Below, piece by piece: positions 1 through 9,100 of a stretch of 64,000 bases of DNA. This stretch comes from Candidatus Bathyarchaeota archaeon. Lineage in GTDB: Archaea; Thermoproteota; Bathyarchaeia; Bathyarchaeales; Bathycorpusculaceae. Numbering within the stretch: position 1 is the first letter of the stretch; each line of letters starts with the position of its first letter. The notes under the pieces are model-generated. The model saw only the letters and a list, made by a program, of their open reading frames with translations. It made no database searches and was not told the DNA's origin. The translations under genes and the position numbers were made by a program. Location: NCBI GenBank assembly GCA_026014485.1, contig JAOZIE010000014.1, positions 157,012-221,011 of the forward strand, in the 5' to 3' direction.

Positions 1-73
1 TTAAGATGCGCGCCGGGAAAGCGTCGACAACTGTTTTTCGCTGATGCGGCAAAACTGCCCTGATGCCCTAGTG

Positions 74-252
74 TCAGTCTTCATTGGAGCGTAATCTCTC
101 CAGCAAATCGGAAAGCAACAGGGCTTTTGCGGCGGCTTCTTCTTGTTCAAGTGTGCTTTTTCTAACTCCAGCATGGCTGCATTCTTATGCTGCTGGTAAA
201 TTGATACCCTTTTCCATCTTTCTATAGCTAAGTTTGGCTTGTATGAAAACAA
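74..252 (-). pseudogene. Possible frameshifted small coiled-coil ORF
   Basis: Read from a TTG at 252, the minus strand gives a charged helical peptide (AAMLELEKAHL). At about position 165 the frame turns into unlikely Lys/Pro/Cys-rich sequence. In the neighbouring frame the same DNA continues as a clean helix (LEQEEAAAKALLLSDLLER) ending at a TGA at 74-76. Joined, the two parts would give a protein of about 59 residues, so a one-base indel is possible. There is no strong ribosome binding site and no family is recognised. The rest of the first 346 bases shows no other supportable gene. Confidence 0.15.
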
Positions 253-346
253 AAATTAACCTAAAGAATTGTTGTCAGTACCGTACTCATGGGCAAATTT
301 TTTATTTCAAACCATCTAACTTGTTTCTTGAGGCGCATTATTGCTT

Positions 347-607
347 ATGGCTGAAGAAGGAATCCTTGAAATTGGGTCAGTTAAGCATTTTTTCACCAAA
401 ATCAGTGTTGCCATAATCGACCTTACTGCTCCGTTATCCGTGGGCGACCATATCCTAGTTAAAGGTCCCTTAACAGACTTCGAAATGACCGTTGACTCCA
501 TGCAGGTTGAACACAAAAACATCCAACGTGCGGAGGCAGGAGACTGCGTGGGATTAAAAACTCTGCAGCACGCTAAGGAACGCGACGTAGTCTACAAGAA
601 ACTCTAA
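347..607 (+). CDS. Translation elongation factor-like (EF-Tu domain 2 fold) small protein
   Basis: This 86-residue protein is essentially one beta-barrel like domain 2 of translational GTPases. It has the pattern EIGSVKHFFTKISVAIIDL, then LSVGDHILVKG, then MQVEHKNIQRAEAGDCVGLK. Small archaeal proteins of this type are annotated as elongation factor-like or are linked to U32 peptidases; no GTPase domain is present. The ATG at 347 is preferred over an upstream TTG at 341 because the domain begins right after it. A short T-rich stretch after the stop (610-618) may end transcription. It converges with sufB. The role is unknown; the fold assignment is fairly safe. Confidence 0.75.
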   Translation: MAEEGILEIGSVKHFFTKISVAIIDLTAPLSVGDHILVKGPLTDFEMTVDSMQVEHKNIQRAEAGDCVGLKTLQHAKERDVVYKKL

Positions 608-635
608 GTTTCTTTTTTAGTTACGGCGGAGTATT

Positions 636-1766
636 CTACGTGGATTCCGTAGATTTATCCACTATATTTTTTATCTCCGCGTTTAACGCATCAGGCAACC
701 CCATTATGCCCACGTCCATGAAGCCCCTGATTATAAGCGAAACCGCTTGGTCACGTGATAACTTGCGGGTCATCAGGTAAACAATTTCTTTCTCGCTTAT
801 CTTGCCAACCGCCGCTTCATGCGTAATATCCACGCCCCGCGTCTTAGCAATCAACTCGGGGATAGAATGTATGAACGACTTGTCATCCATCAGTAAGCCG
901 CGGCATTCCAAGTGCCCTTTGCATTCGGTGGTGTCGCCTTCAATCATGCCCCTAACTATCATCTTGGAGCCTTCCCGGGCTATGGCTCGGCTCACCATCT
1001 CTGCTTTGCTGCCTCTGCCCGTCAGAACTGCCTTGGAGCCGATGTCCAGCAAGCTGTTTTTTTGACCGTAAAGGATGGTGTTGAAGCTTACTCGGGAATC
1101 GGCACCTTTACAGTAAGCCACAGGGTACATCTGCATGTCCCGCACGGGACGCATACAAACATAGTTGGACACGAACGTGGCGTTGTCCTCAATTACCGCT
1201 GCGCTTCGGGGACGCACAAGCGTGTTTTCGCTCCACTGATGAATCATCGTGAAGTTCAGAGAAGCGTTTTTCTTGACGTAGATTTCGCTGATGCCAAGAT
1301 GCGAAGCATTAGCCACGCCAGAATGCTGAAGGCAACTGGTAATTATATGTGCATTAGAGTTTTCCTCAGCAATTATGATGTTGTGCACGCGCTGCTCCAG
1401 ATTCCGATCCGTAATCATCAGACACGACTGAAGCGGGAATGTGATTTCGGCTCCCGGCAGAATCCGTATGAAGTAGCCGCCGCTATAATCCTCCGCCACC
1501 TTCTTGGTGTATTCGTCTTTGTCTTTGCTGACGATTTTCCACCTGTACTCCTCAAGCCACGGATACTTCTTCAAGGCAGCTTTAACATCCATAAGCTCAA
1601 GTTTGCCTTCAAAAAGCTCGTTCACTTTGGCGGCAACAGTTTCTTGGTTCAAATGGAAATATGTGCCTGAACGGTTCTTATCCTGTGTTTCTAAGCCTAC
1701 TTTCGCGGCTTCTTCAAGAATCTGGTGGGGAATCTTGGTTAAATCGCCTTTACTGTTCGCGCTCAC
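636..1766 (-). CDS. sufB: SufB/SufD-family Fe-S cluster assembly scaffold
   Basis: SufBD core protein, about 376 residues, acting with SufC as the scaffold on which Fe-S clusters are built in the cytosol. The central region is the repetitive right-handed beta-helix of the family (for example HSGVANASHLGISEIYV and VSRAIAREGSKMIVRGMIEG). The C-terminal part carries HECRG-like and ITHEAAVGKISEKE motifs typical of SufB/SufD. It is shorter than bacterial SufB, as is usual in archaeal two-gene SUF systems. The GTG at 1766 is preferred because GAGGG lies 8 bases upstream; a TTG at 1781 would also work. It overlaps the end of sufC, so the two are probably translationally coupled. Confidence 0.88.
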   Translation of the reverse strand: MSANSKGDLTKIPHQILEEAAKVGLETQDKNRSGTYFHLNQETVAAKVNELFEGKLELMDVKAALKKYPWLEEYRWKIVSKDKDEYTKKVAEDYSGGYFIRILPGAEITFPLQSCLMITDRNLEQRVHNIIIAEENSNAHIITSCLQHSGVANASHLGISEIYVKKNASLNFTMIHQWSENTLVRPRSAAVIEDNATFVSNYVCMRPVRDMQMYPVAYCKGADSRVSFNTILYGQKNSLLDIGSKAVLTGRGSKAEMVSRAIAREGSKMIVRGMIEGDTTECKGHLECRGLLMDDKSFIHSIPELIAKTRGVDITHEAAVGKISEKEIVYLMTRKLSRDQAVSLIIRGFMDVGIMGLPDALNAEIKNIVDKSTEST

Positions 1767-2517
1767 TTTTCCATCCCTCAACGTTTCTTCTTCTGCAAGC
1801 TACGCAGCCTTCGTAGCCCAGCTTCTTTATGTCCTCGTAGATGCTTCTGGGCTCAGTGAAGCAGTGGAATTGCCCTGACAGCAAAATGCAAGCGTAAGAA
1901 GCCTTCACATGCTCTAAGATGTCTCCTTTATGCGTGATAATCAACGCGCTGCTCCCGCTTTTCCCAACATACAGCTGAATCTCCCCTGCAATCAACCGCA
2001 GACTTTCCACGTCCACGCCGCTGTCAGGCTCATCCAGCAGCATAAGCTTAGGCTTGAGGAAAATCAACTGTAGAATCTCGCTGCGTTTCCGTTCGCCACC
2101 TGAGAAACCAACGTTGATTTCTCTGTTCAGGAAACCCGTAAGCCGAAACGCTTCAATTTGCCTTTTTTCTTCTGCACTGAAGTCTTCAGATGCGTTTTTG
2201 CCCAAGCACAATTTCAGCAGTTCGCCCAGCTTTACGCCTGTGATTTCAGGCGGGTTCTGGAAGCTAACCACGATGCCCAGTTTGGCGCGTTCATCCACAG
2301 TTAAGTGGGTTATGTCTTGGCCCATAAAAAGAATGGACCCTGATGTTACTTCGTAGCCCGGGAGCCCCATCAGAGTGCTGATGAGCGTGGTTTTGCCTGA
2401 CCCGTTTGGACCAAACAGAATGTGGCTTGCACCTTGCCTCAGGCTGAACGAGACGTTCTTGAGAATAAGCTTCCCTTCAACCTTCACCGATAGATTCTTG
2501 ACTTCAAGCGCATCCAT
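1750..2517 (-). CDS. sufC: SufC, Fe-S assembly ABC-type ATPase
   Basis: Cytosolic ABC ATPase that drives SufB during Fe-S cluster assembly. Visible motifs are Walker A GPNGSGKTT, a Q-loop in SFQNPPEITGV, the signature FSGGERKRSE, Walker B LMLLDEPDSGVD and the switch His in IITHKGDIL. The SGGE(K/R)KR signature and the DEPDSGVD Walker B are characteristic of SufC rather than of transporters. The C-terminus ends with a CVAC pair. An ATG at 2517 is taken as the start; a GTG at 2526 is in frame. It lies between the MazG-like gene and sufB on the same strand and forms an operon with sufB. Confidence 0.93.
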   Translation of the reverse strand: MDALEVKNLSVKVEGKLILKNVSFSLRQGASHILFGPNGSGKTTLISTLMGLPGYEVTSGSILFMGQDITHLTVDERAKLGIVVSFQNPPEITGVKLGELLKLCLGKNASEDFSAEEKRQIEAFRLTGFLNREINVGFSGGERKRSEILQLIFLKPKLMLLDEPDSGVDVESLRLIAGEIQLYVGKSGSSALIITHKGDILEHVKASYACILLSGQFHCFTEPRSIYEDIKKLGYEGCVACRRRNVEGWKSEREQ

Positions 2518-2556
2518 AACAATCACGTAGCATTAGATTGAGGAAAAAATAAACGT

Positions 2557-2862
2557 TTAGCTTACAAACTCTAAAATTAAATCATCCACTGACTGCAGAA
2601 AAGAATCCTCCAAGCTGATGCCGTTAAGCTCAGACAAGACAAACAGCGAAAAAAGCAGGTTAGACAGTAGCCTTGCCAACTCCTCTTTGCTTTCTGGGGA
2701 GGAAGATTTTTCCAGCGTTTCTGTTTTCTTCTCAACCTCGCCTGCCCCGATAGCTAATTCTGTAGCTGAACAGAATTTGCGCATGCGGGTTTCATCAATT
2801 TTTTCCAGTTTCTTTAGGGTTTTCCACGCTAAATGTTGTGCGTCACGCAACGTAAGTGACAA
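2557..2862 (-). CDS. Degenerate MazG-like all-alpha protein
   Basis: This 101-residue all-alpha protein begins with a TTG well placed after GGAGGCG (spacing 7). Its layout resembles small MazG-type NTP pyrophosphohydrolases: an N-terminal LRDAQHLAWKTLKKLEKID helix, a middle helix LAIGAGEVEK and a C-terminal EELARLLSNLLFSLFVLSEL followed by NGISLEDSF. In active MazG proteins the metal ligands sit in ExxE and ExxD motifs. Here ELAIGAGEVE has lost one acidic position and EELARLLSN lacks the usual Asp, so catalysis is doubtful. It directly precedes sufC on the same strand with a gap of about 40 bases. Family assignment is by pattern only. Confidence 0.5.
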   Translation of the reverse strand: MSLTLRDAQHLAWKTLKKLEKIDETRMRKFCSATELAIGAGEVEKKTETLEKSSSPESKEELARLLSNLLFSLFVLSELNGISLEDSFLQSVDDLILEFVS

Positions 2863-3015
2863 CCGTTTTCGCCTCCATAAAGACGAAGCTTTGTAGAGAA
2901 TAAAAGGTTTGGCTTCAACCCACTGGGTGTCCGTGAAAGGTTGATTACTGATTCATAAGACTTTATTTTAAATCTAAGGTTACTTCAGGTTTATCACGCT
3001 GATAGCGGTCATAAC

Positions 3016-6000
3016 ATGCCAGCCAAACCTCAGAAAATGACTGAACAAGAATTCAACAGGCTTTTCCTAGAGGCTATTGATGAAACGTTATCGGCGCTGG
3101 GCGAAAGTGCCAAAACCGCAATATACTTTCATTTAGAGCAGAAATTCAAAATAGAAAGAGATACAATCCCCCGCCGCGTGGACAAGTTCACGAAAGCTTT
3201 GGCGAAGCTGTTTGGGGTAGGCAGCAAACCCATGGAAATCATGTTCATGCGAAGAATCCACGAAAAAATCAAAATTGACTGTGGACTACCCATGAAGCCT
3301 GAAGAATTTACTCTCTCAGCCTACGTTTGCATGCTCAAACAGGAGGTTGTCTTAACTAAAGCCGAAGCTCAAGTTAGCCAAAACAAGCAACCCACGCAGC
3401 CAACCAAAGACAGAGAAACCAACTTTATTACCCTCTTAAACTTCATAGCTGACCCCGTTGTGATTTTGGACCGGCGAGGCAACTTCCTTTTCGTGAACAC
3501 CGTTTTTGAGCGGGAGACAGGTGTCCGCTGTAAAGATTGGATTGGCAGAAGTTTCTTGGAGCTTCCCAATTTTCCTGAAACCAGCAAGATGTTGGCGATG
3601 AAAAACCTGCATAGGCGATACAAGGGTTTACCTGTTGAACCTTATGAGCTGGAAGTGTTTGACCCCCACAGAGCGCTCCGCCAGTTTGAAGTGAACGCAA
3701 AAACAATAGAGTTTTCAGGGCAACTTGCTGACATCGTAATTTTCCGTGAGGTTACCCAGCGAAACAAGTACGAAAAGCAACTGACAGACTACGCCGAAAA
3801 CCTGGAGACGCTTGTGGAAGAGAAAGCTGGCGAAATCAAAAAAAGCGAAGAGAAGCTCCGAGCTATCCTGAACTCTTCACCCGACGCCTTGATGGTTTTC
3901 GACCCAGAAGCGGTTGTAACAGACTGTAACCAAGCAGCCGTAACGCTGTTTGGCTTCTCATCAAAGCAGGAGCTTATCGGCAAAAATGGGCTCGATTTTG
4001 CCTCAGCAGAAGACCGCCCCAGAATTCTGGAGATTGCCGAAAGCTTAGCAGCCAAAGGCGGCGTTTCCAAAAGCATAGAATACATGGCAATAACTAAAGA
4101 TGGACGTGAATTTTCAGGGGAGTTTTCTTTAAGCGTAATCAAAGGTCAAGAAACCCCGTTCTGCTTCATAGCCGCCACAAAAGACATAAGTGAACGCAAA
4201 TACGCTGAAGAGAAACTTGTGACTTCTGAACGAAAATATCGTAAACTCGTCCAGCAGCTTGAACTTGCGCAAGAACGTATCACGCATGAAAGAGATCACG
4301 CCCAAGACTACCTTGATGTGGCTGATGTGCTGCTGCTGGCTTTAGACATTGAGGGAAACATAACATTACTCAACCGTAAAGGCTGCGCAATTCTGGGCTG
4401 CCAAACCGCGGCTGTCTTAGGGAAGAACTGGTTTGACCTTTTTGTGCCTCCTGAAGAGAAAGCTGAAAGAATCCGACTCCACAAGCTAAGGATTAACGGA
4501 AAAACGCTTAGCTTTGAGCAAGCAGAAAAAAACGTCAGGTGTTTAAACGGGGACCGACGCATCATCGCTTGGAGACACACGCTTATACGGGACTCCAACA
4601 ACGTCGTGGTTGGCACGTTGAGTTCAGGCGAAGACATAACTGACCAAATAAAGACGCGCCAAGCATTGAAGGCGAGCGAGGAAAAATTCCGACGCATAGT
4701 AGAAAACTCCAGCGACGTTATAATGCTCACACGACCCGACAGGTCCATATCTTATTTGAGTCCCGCAATAACCGAACTAGTAGGTTACCAACCTGAAGAG
4801 TTTTACACGCCGAATTCTCCCATGATTTTTCATCCTGAAGACGCAAAAAGAATTCTTTCAATGATGTCCAAGGCATTGCAGGGCAAACGCGGCTCCGACT
4901 ACCAATATAGAGTAGTCACTAAAACGGGCGAGACACGATGGGTCTCTCATTCATGGTCTCCCATAATCGAGAACGGCAAAGTAAACTTGGTTGTCAGCAT
5001 AGTCAGGGATATAACTGAACGCAAGCAGCTAATCAATGACCTTCAGGCAAGCGAAGAGCGGTTCCGTGCCATAAGCACCTCCGCCACAGACGCCATTATC
5101 TTGGTAGATGAAGACGAAACCGTGGTCTACTGGAATCCCGCATCAGAAAAAATCTTCGGCTACAGCGAAAAAGAGGCTGTAGGCAAAAAGTTATCCGATT
5201 TTGACGTTTCTCCACCTGGACGCGCACATCACCTAGCATTCGCACGTGAATTAAGACGCGACTCGTCATCAAAAAAGACTTTTGAATTTACCACAAACAG
5301 ACGCGACGGCACAAAGATTTCCATAGAGCTTTCTTTATCCTCCATGAAGCTAAAAGAAAAGAACTGCATGTTAGCCCTTGTTCGGGATATTTCTGAACGC
5401 AAAAGGATGGAAGCCGCCCTCAAGCAGGAACGAGACATGCTGGAGAGCGTGGCATCCAACATAGGTGCAGGTCTTAGCATAATCAGCAGAGACTACAAAG
5501 TGCTGTGGGCTAACAGAGTCATGAAGAACATTGGCGGCGAAAACCTTGAAGGCAAACCCTGTTACTCCGTTTTTTCTCGGTCAGACGGCGTTTGCTCTGT
5601 CTGCGGCGTGAAAAAGGTTTTCGAGTCGGGTGCAGCCGTTGACAGGCACGACTATCACTCCAAACTTGACGGCAGAGACGAATGGATTGAACTTATCGTT
5701 ACGCCCGTCAAGGACAAAGACGGCAACGTCGTGGCGGCTCTGGAGCTTGGGGTGAACATAACTGAGAGAAAACGTTTGGAAAGCAAACTAGCTGAGTACT
5801 CTCAAAGGCTAGAGGCTATGGTTGAGCAGCGGACTGCACAGCTTAAGCAGACTCAGTCGCGACTGCTAAAATCTGAACGCCTCGCCGCCATCGGTGAGCT
5901 AGCTGGTATGGTCGGACATGACCTACGCAACCCCTTAACCAGCATCAAAGGTGCAGCGTATTTCCTTAACGCCAAGTACTCCCAGTCTCTGGATGACTCA

Positions 6001-6618
6001 GGCAGGGAAATGCTTGTCGCCATGGATAAAAGCATAGCTTACTCCAACAAAATAATCAACGACCTGCTGGATTACAGCCGAGAATTAACGCTGGAATTAT
6101 CTGAGGAAACCCCCAAAGCGCTTTTCGAAGCAGCACTGCAACTTGTCTCAGTCCCCCAAAACATCAAAGTCGTAGACAAAACTTCAGATACCCCCCAAGT
6201 GACGGTTGACTCAGCTAAAATGAACCGCGTCTTCGTGAACTTAATCAGGAACGCATTTGAATCAATGCCTAAAGGCGGAACCTTAACGGTAACCAACCGA
6301 AAACAAAAAGACCTATGGGAAATCCGCTTCGCAGACACAGGCTCTGGAATGAACAAAGAAACCTTAAGCAGGCTTTGGACTCCGCTGTTCACCACCAAAG
6401 CAAAGGGTATGGGTTTTGGCTTGCCCATCTGCAACCGCATCGTAAAAGCACACGGAGGAGAAATACGCGTGGAAAGCACCGTTAAACAGGGAACCACATT
6501 CACCTTAACGCTTCCCATAGACCCCAAAACCGAAACCGAAGCAACCTGGATTTTACATCCCTCAGCGTCGGCGAAAGGCAAAATCCCGCAGACCCACAAA
6601 AACAACACAGAAACTTGA
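3016..6618 (+). CDS. Multi-PAS cytosolic sensor histidine kinase with N-terminal NitrOD5-like domain
   Basis: A 1,200-residue kinase without membrane segments. Order: an N-terminal alpha-helical domain at about 8-90 (LGESAKTAIYFHLEQKF) like the archaeal NitrOD5 type; six PAS domains at roughly 135-255, 285-400, 430-550, 560-675, 685-800 and 810-925, several ending in the typical DISERK/DITERK motif; a coiled coil; a HisKA domain with the phospho-acceptor in VGHDLRNPL (His near 968); and a HATPase_c domain with LIRNAFESM, ADTGSGM and GFGLPICNRIV. PAS6 carries a Cys cluster (CSVCGVKK), which could bind a metal or respond to redox. No receiver domain is attached or adjacent. A TATA-like TATTTTAAATC lies near 2970. 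Confidence 0.92.
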   Translation: MPAKPQKMTEQEFNRLFLEAIDETLSALGESAKTAIYFHLEQKFKIERDTIPRRVDKFTKALAKLFGVGSKPMEIMFMRRIHEKIKIDCGLPMKPEEFTLSAYVCMLKQEVVLTKAEAQVSQNKQPTQPTKDRETNFITLLNFIADPVVILDRRGNFLFVNTVFERETGVRCKDWIGRSFLELPNFPETSKMLAMKNLHRRYKGLPVEPYELEVFDPHRALRQFEVNAKTIEFSGQLADIVIFREVTQRNKYEKQLTDYAENLETLVEEKAGEIKKSEEKLRAILNSSPDALMVFDPEAVVTDCNQAAVTLFGFSSKQELIGKNGLDFASAEDRPRILEIAESLAAKGGVSKSIEYMAITKDGREFSGEFSLSVIKGQETPFCFIAATKDISERKYAEEKLVTSERKYRKLVQQLELAQERITHERDHAQDYLDVADVLLLALDIEGNITLLNRKGCAILGCQTAAVLGKNWFDLFVPPEEKAERIRLHKLRINGKTLSFEQAEKNVRCLNGDRRIIAWRHTLIRDSNNVVVGTLSSGEDITDQIKTRQALKASEEKFRRIVENSSDVIMLTRPDRSISYLSPAITELVGYQPEEFYTPNSPMIFHPEDAKRILSMMSKALQGKRGSDYQYRVVTKTGETRWVSHSWSPIIENGKVNLVVSIVRDITERKQLINDLQASEERFRAISTSATDAIILVDEDETVVYWNPASEKIFGYSEKEAVGKKLSDFDVSPPGRAHHLAFARELRRDSSSKKTFEFTTNRRDGTKISIELSLSSMKLKEKNCMLALVRDISERKRMEAALKQERDMLESVASNIGAGLSIISRDYKVLWANRVMKNIGGENLEGKPCYSVFSRSDGVCSVCGVKKVFESGAAVDRHDYHSKLDGRDEWIELIVTPVKDKDGNVVAALELGVNITERKRLESKLAEYSQRLEAMVEQRTAQLKQTQSRLLKSERLAAIGELAGMVGHDLRNPLTSIKGAAYFLNAKYSQSLDDSGREMLVAMDKSIAYSNKIINDLLDYSRELTLELSEETPKALFEAALQLVSVPQNIKVVDKTSDTPQVTVDSAKMNRVFVNLIRNAFESMPKGGTLTVTNRKQKDLWEIRFADTGSGMNKETLSRLWTPLFTTKAKGMGFGLPICNRIVKAHGGEIRVESTVKQGTTFTLTLPIDPKTETEATWILHPSASAKGKIPQTHKNNTET

Positions 6619-6795
6619 GGTACCTTCCTTATTCAGCCGCTGCGAAGGCTACAACTGCAACTTGAAGCAAACACCCCTTTGCCTTCAAAAGGGAATGGCT
6701 TGTTAGCCTTTTTCTCAAGCTTAGGGCTTATCTCGCAACCGTATTTTTTGGTGATACAAAAACCCCTTTATCTGGTACTTGCAAAGTTGATGAAC

Positions 6796-7614
6796 CTACC
6801 GAGCGTGACTCATCTTTTTGCGTTTTCTCAAACGAAATAACAGAACCCCCAAGATCGTAATTATAGCTACACTGATTGCTACGGCAGGTATGTAACTGAG
6901 TATTTCAAACATTGTCTCTTTAGGACCTAGATCTATATTGGTTTCAAGAAGCTCTAGCCGACTGGAGATGTTTTTAACATTAATTGATAGTAAAGTCGGG
7001 TCATTAAGCATATTACCGTTTATCATTATTCCCGTATCAAATTCGTACGTAGCTGAAGACGCTATTGGTACGCCTTTGATTGTCCCAGAGCCTTGAACAA
7101 GGAACGCTGCCTGTTGACCTTCGGGTGTGTCACAATATAATGTTTTGCCGTAAACAATGGATGTAATTGTTCCGCCAACGTGTTCGGGAGGGACATCCCA
7201 TATTGTAACGTTCTGGCCATCAACTGGGGTGGGTTCCATCCATAACCTTGTTTGACCAATGTTGCTTCCATTTAACAAGTAAACACATTTTGTGCGTGTA
7301 TCAACCAAAATAGAAGAATTTAGAATAACCTGTGAATTGTTAACATTATACTGCAATGAAATTTCAAGGGTGGCTGTGTTGTTGGTTATTGACTTACATT
7401 CCCACCGATAAATTACTGATTTATTATCCTTTAATAAAACAAACGAATTATCAGCAAACCCGATGCTTGAAGACTCTGATAAATATGTGCAGAATGTTCC
7501 TGTCTGCATCCAATTTGGCGAACAACCTGAATCAGCATTAACTATACTTACAATTTCCATTGTTGAAAAAAGGAAAAAGAGCAGGAAAAACAGGAGGAGT
7601 GCTTTTTTCTTCAC
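6796..7614 (-). CDS. Secreted, C-terminally anchored surface protein of unknown function
   Basis: This 272-residue protein has an N-terminal signal sequence (KKKALLLFFLLFFLFSTME), an extracellular domain with many N-glycosylation sequons (NNS, NSS, NGS, NIS) and one C-terminal membrane helix (AVAISVAIITILGVLLF) followed by a basic tail. The extracellular start (TGTFCTYLSESSSIGF) matches the GQYVTYGHFIGFGSS region of the protein at 39586, so both probably share a fold. The GTG at 7614 follows AGGTGA with good spacing. It lies 7 bases after the gene at 7622 and is presumably cotranscribed with it. No function is recognised. Confidence 0.7.
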   Translation of the reverse strand: MKKKALLLFFLLFFLFSTMEIVSIVNADSGCSPNWMQTGTFCTYLSESSSIGFADNSFVLLKDNKSVIYRWECKSITNNTATLEISLQYNVNNSQVILNSSILVDTRTKCVYLLNGSNIGQTRLWMEPTPVDGQNVTIWDVPPEHVGGTITSIVYGKTLYCDTPEGQQAAFLVQGSGTIKGVPIASSATYEFDTGIMINGNMLNDPTLLSINVKNISSRLELLETNIDLGPKETMFEILSYIPAVAISVAIITILGVLLFRLRKRKKMSHAR

Positions 7615-7621
7615 TTGGTTT

Positions 7622-8074
7622 TCACCTGTCTACACGTAATATGCGGCTGAATTGCAATGGCGGCGCCTTGTTGTCGCCTGATTTCCAGAGTGGTGGAAGT
7701 ACGAACTCGCGGTTGTAGTTGCAACCCCAGTATACTACTTGCAGCATTAAATATCTCGAAGTGTAGTCAGGTGACGATTGTGTTGCTGAGTTGTAACCGC
7801 CAGTAATTGAGTGGACTTGATGAGTGAGATTGCCGTAGAAAGTACCTGCTGAATGGTTACAATGTTGATAGGCTACTTGGAATTTTTCCTCGTAGACATT
7901 TGGGTTATCATTGTGTACCCAAACGTGTGTGCGTACTTCCCAGTTTACGCCGTTTGTGGTGTTATCAATGTCTGAATCCTTTGATTCACATGTGTTTGCA
8001 ATGGAAACAACACTCCTCGAAATCATTGCGGTCAACAGCACAGCTATAATTTCGCTTACGATTTTTGTTTTCAC
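7622..8074 (-). CDS. Secreted hypothetical protein
   Basis: About 150 residues. An N-terminal hydrophobic stretch (IVSEIIAVLLTAMISRSVV) is followed by a small exported domain rich in Asn, Tyr and His with four Cys (TCESKD, QHCNH, WGCNY). The even number of Cys outside the cell suggests disulphides. The start is uncertain: GTG at 8074 has a GGTG element at the right distance, and TTG 8089 or GTG 8086 are alternatives. It is the first gene of a two-gene minus-strand unit with the anchored protein at 6796, divergent from the ABC operon. No family recognised. Confidence 0.55.
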   Translation of the reverse strand: MKTKIVSEIIAVLLTAMISRSVVSIANTCESKDSDIDNTTNGVNWEVRTHVWVHNDNPNVYEEKFQVAYQHCNHSAGTFYGNLTHQVHSITGGYNSATQSSPDYTSRYLMLQVVYWGCNYNREFVLPPLWKSGDNKAPPLQFSRILRVDR

Positions 8075-8146
8075 TTTTGCAAACACCAACAGGCAACTTA
8101 TGTATCAAAAACTGTATAAATTTTTCCATAATGATTAATTATCAAA

Positions 8147-9100
8147 ATGGATAAGGGCGGGGTCAGATTAGAGCATCCGATAATAAAAACAGTTGATGTA
8201 GTTCACAGCTTCGGGCGTAATTTAACACTGAAAAACTTGACTCTAAACGCGCCTTCAGGCATTTCAGGTTTCATTGGCCGAAATGGGTCAGGAAAGACTA
8301 CTACAATCGGTGTTCTACTTGGTTTAATCAAGCCACAAAGCGGCAAAGCGACTTTCTTTGGTCGGGATTGCTGGAAAGACTCCATAGCGATTAGGAAGCG
8401 CGTTGGGGTCATGCATGAGATCAATGCGTATCCTGTTAATTTTAAAGGAGGCGAATTGCTTGAGTTTGTTGCTAAAATTTACGACATTCCGAACTCAGCA
8501 CAAAGTATCAGACAAGTTTTAGGCGAAGTTGGACTTGAGGATGCACGAGATAAGCCAATAAAAACCTATTCGGCAGGTATGCTACGTCGTTTAGGTTTAG
8601 CTCAAGCTTTGATTGGTGAACCCGAGTTTGTTATTCTTGATGAACCAACTGCTAACGTAGACCCCTTAGGTAGAGTAACCTTGCTTGATAACATTAAGAA
8701 GATTCACGACAGTAAAGGCACAAGCTTTCTTATCTCCACACATATATTGAGTGATTTAGAAAAAATTTGTAATTGGATTATTATTATAGACGAAGGTCGA
8801 ATCGTAGAACAAGGATATGTTAAAGACTTGGCCGAAAAATATTCGGCAAATGTTTACAAGATTCAGGTGTCGAATCCTTGGTTATTCGCTGGTGCCGTAC
8901 AAGAACTGGCAATGGTTCAAAATACCACAGTGAATAATCAGACAGTTCTTTGTAAGGTGAACGATACAAAGGCATTTTATCAGGTCGTACCAAAACTAGT
9001 TGCAGACTTAAAGTTAGAGTTAATTGGATTGCAACAAATATCTGGAACTCTCGAAGAAATCTATAAACATGCAATCGGAGTTAAAAGCGATGACACATAA
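8147..9100 (+). CDS. ABC transporter ATP-binding protein (ABC-2 exporter type)
   Basis: A 317-residue ATPase that would power the membrane protein encoded next. Motifs: Walker A GRNGSGKTTT, signature YSAGMLRRLGLAQ, Walker B FVILDEPTANVDPLG and switch STHIL. The region after about residue 220 is an extended C-terminal domain as in CcmA/NatA-type drug or lipid exporters. A TATA box (TGTATAAAT, 8113-8121) about 30 bp upstream of the ATG implies a nearly leaderless transcript. The stop overlaps the permease start by 11 bases. The substrate cannot be told from the sequence. Confidence 0.9.
   Translation: MDKGGVRLEHPIIKTVDVVHSFGRNLTLKNLTLNAPSGISGFIGRNGSGKTTTIGVLLGLIKPQSGKATFFGRDCWKDSIAIRKRVGVMHEINAYPVNFKGGELLEFVAKIYDIPNSAQSIRQVLGEVGLEDARDKPIKTYSAGMLRRLGLAQALIGEPEFVILDEPTANVDPLGRVTLLDNIKKIHDSKGTSFLISTHILSDLEKICNWIIIIDEGRIVEQGYVKDLAEKYSANVYKIQVSNPWLFAGAVQELAMVQNTTVNNQTVLCKVNDTKAFYQVVPKLVADLKLELIGLQQISGTLEEIYKHAIGVKSDDT

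Noticed and set aside
912..1670. Long plus-strand open frame (252 codons) opposite sufB
   Set aside because: It is antisense to a clear SufB frame, has no ribosome binding site, and its translation lacks protein-like composition.
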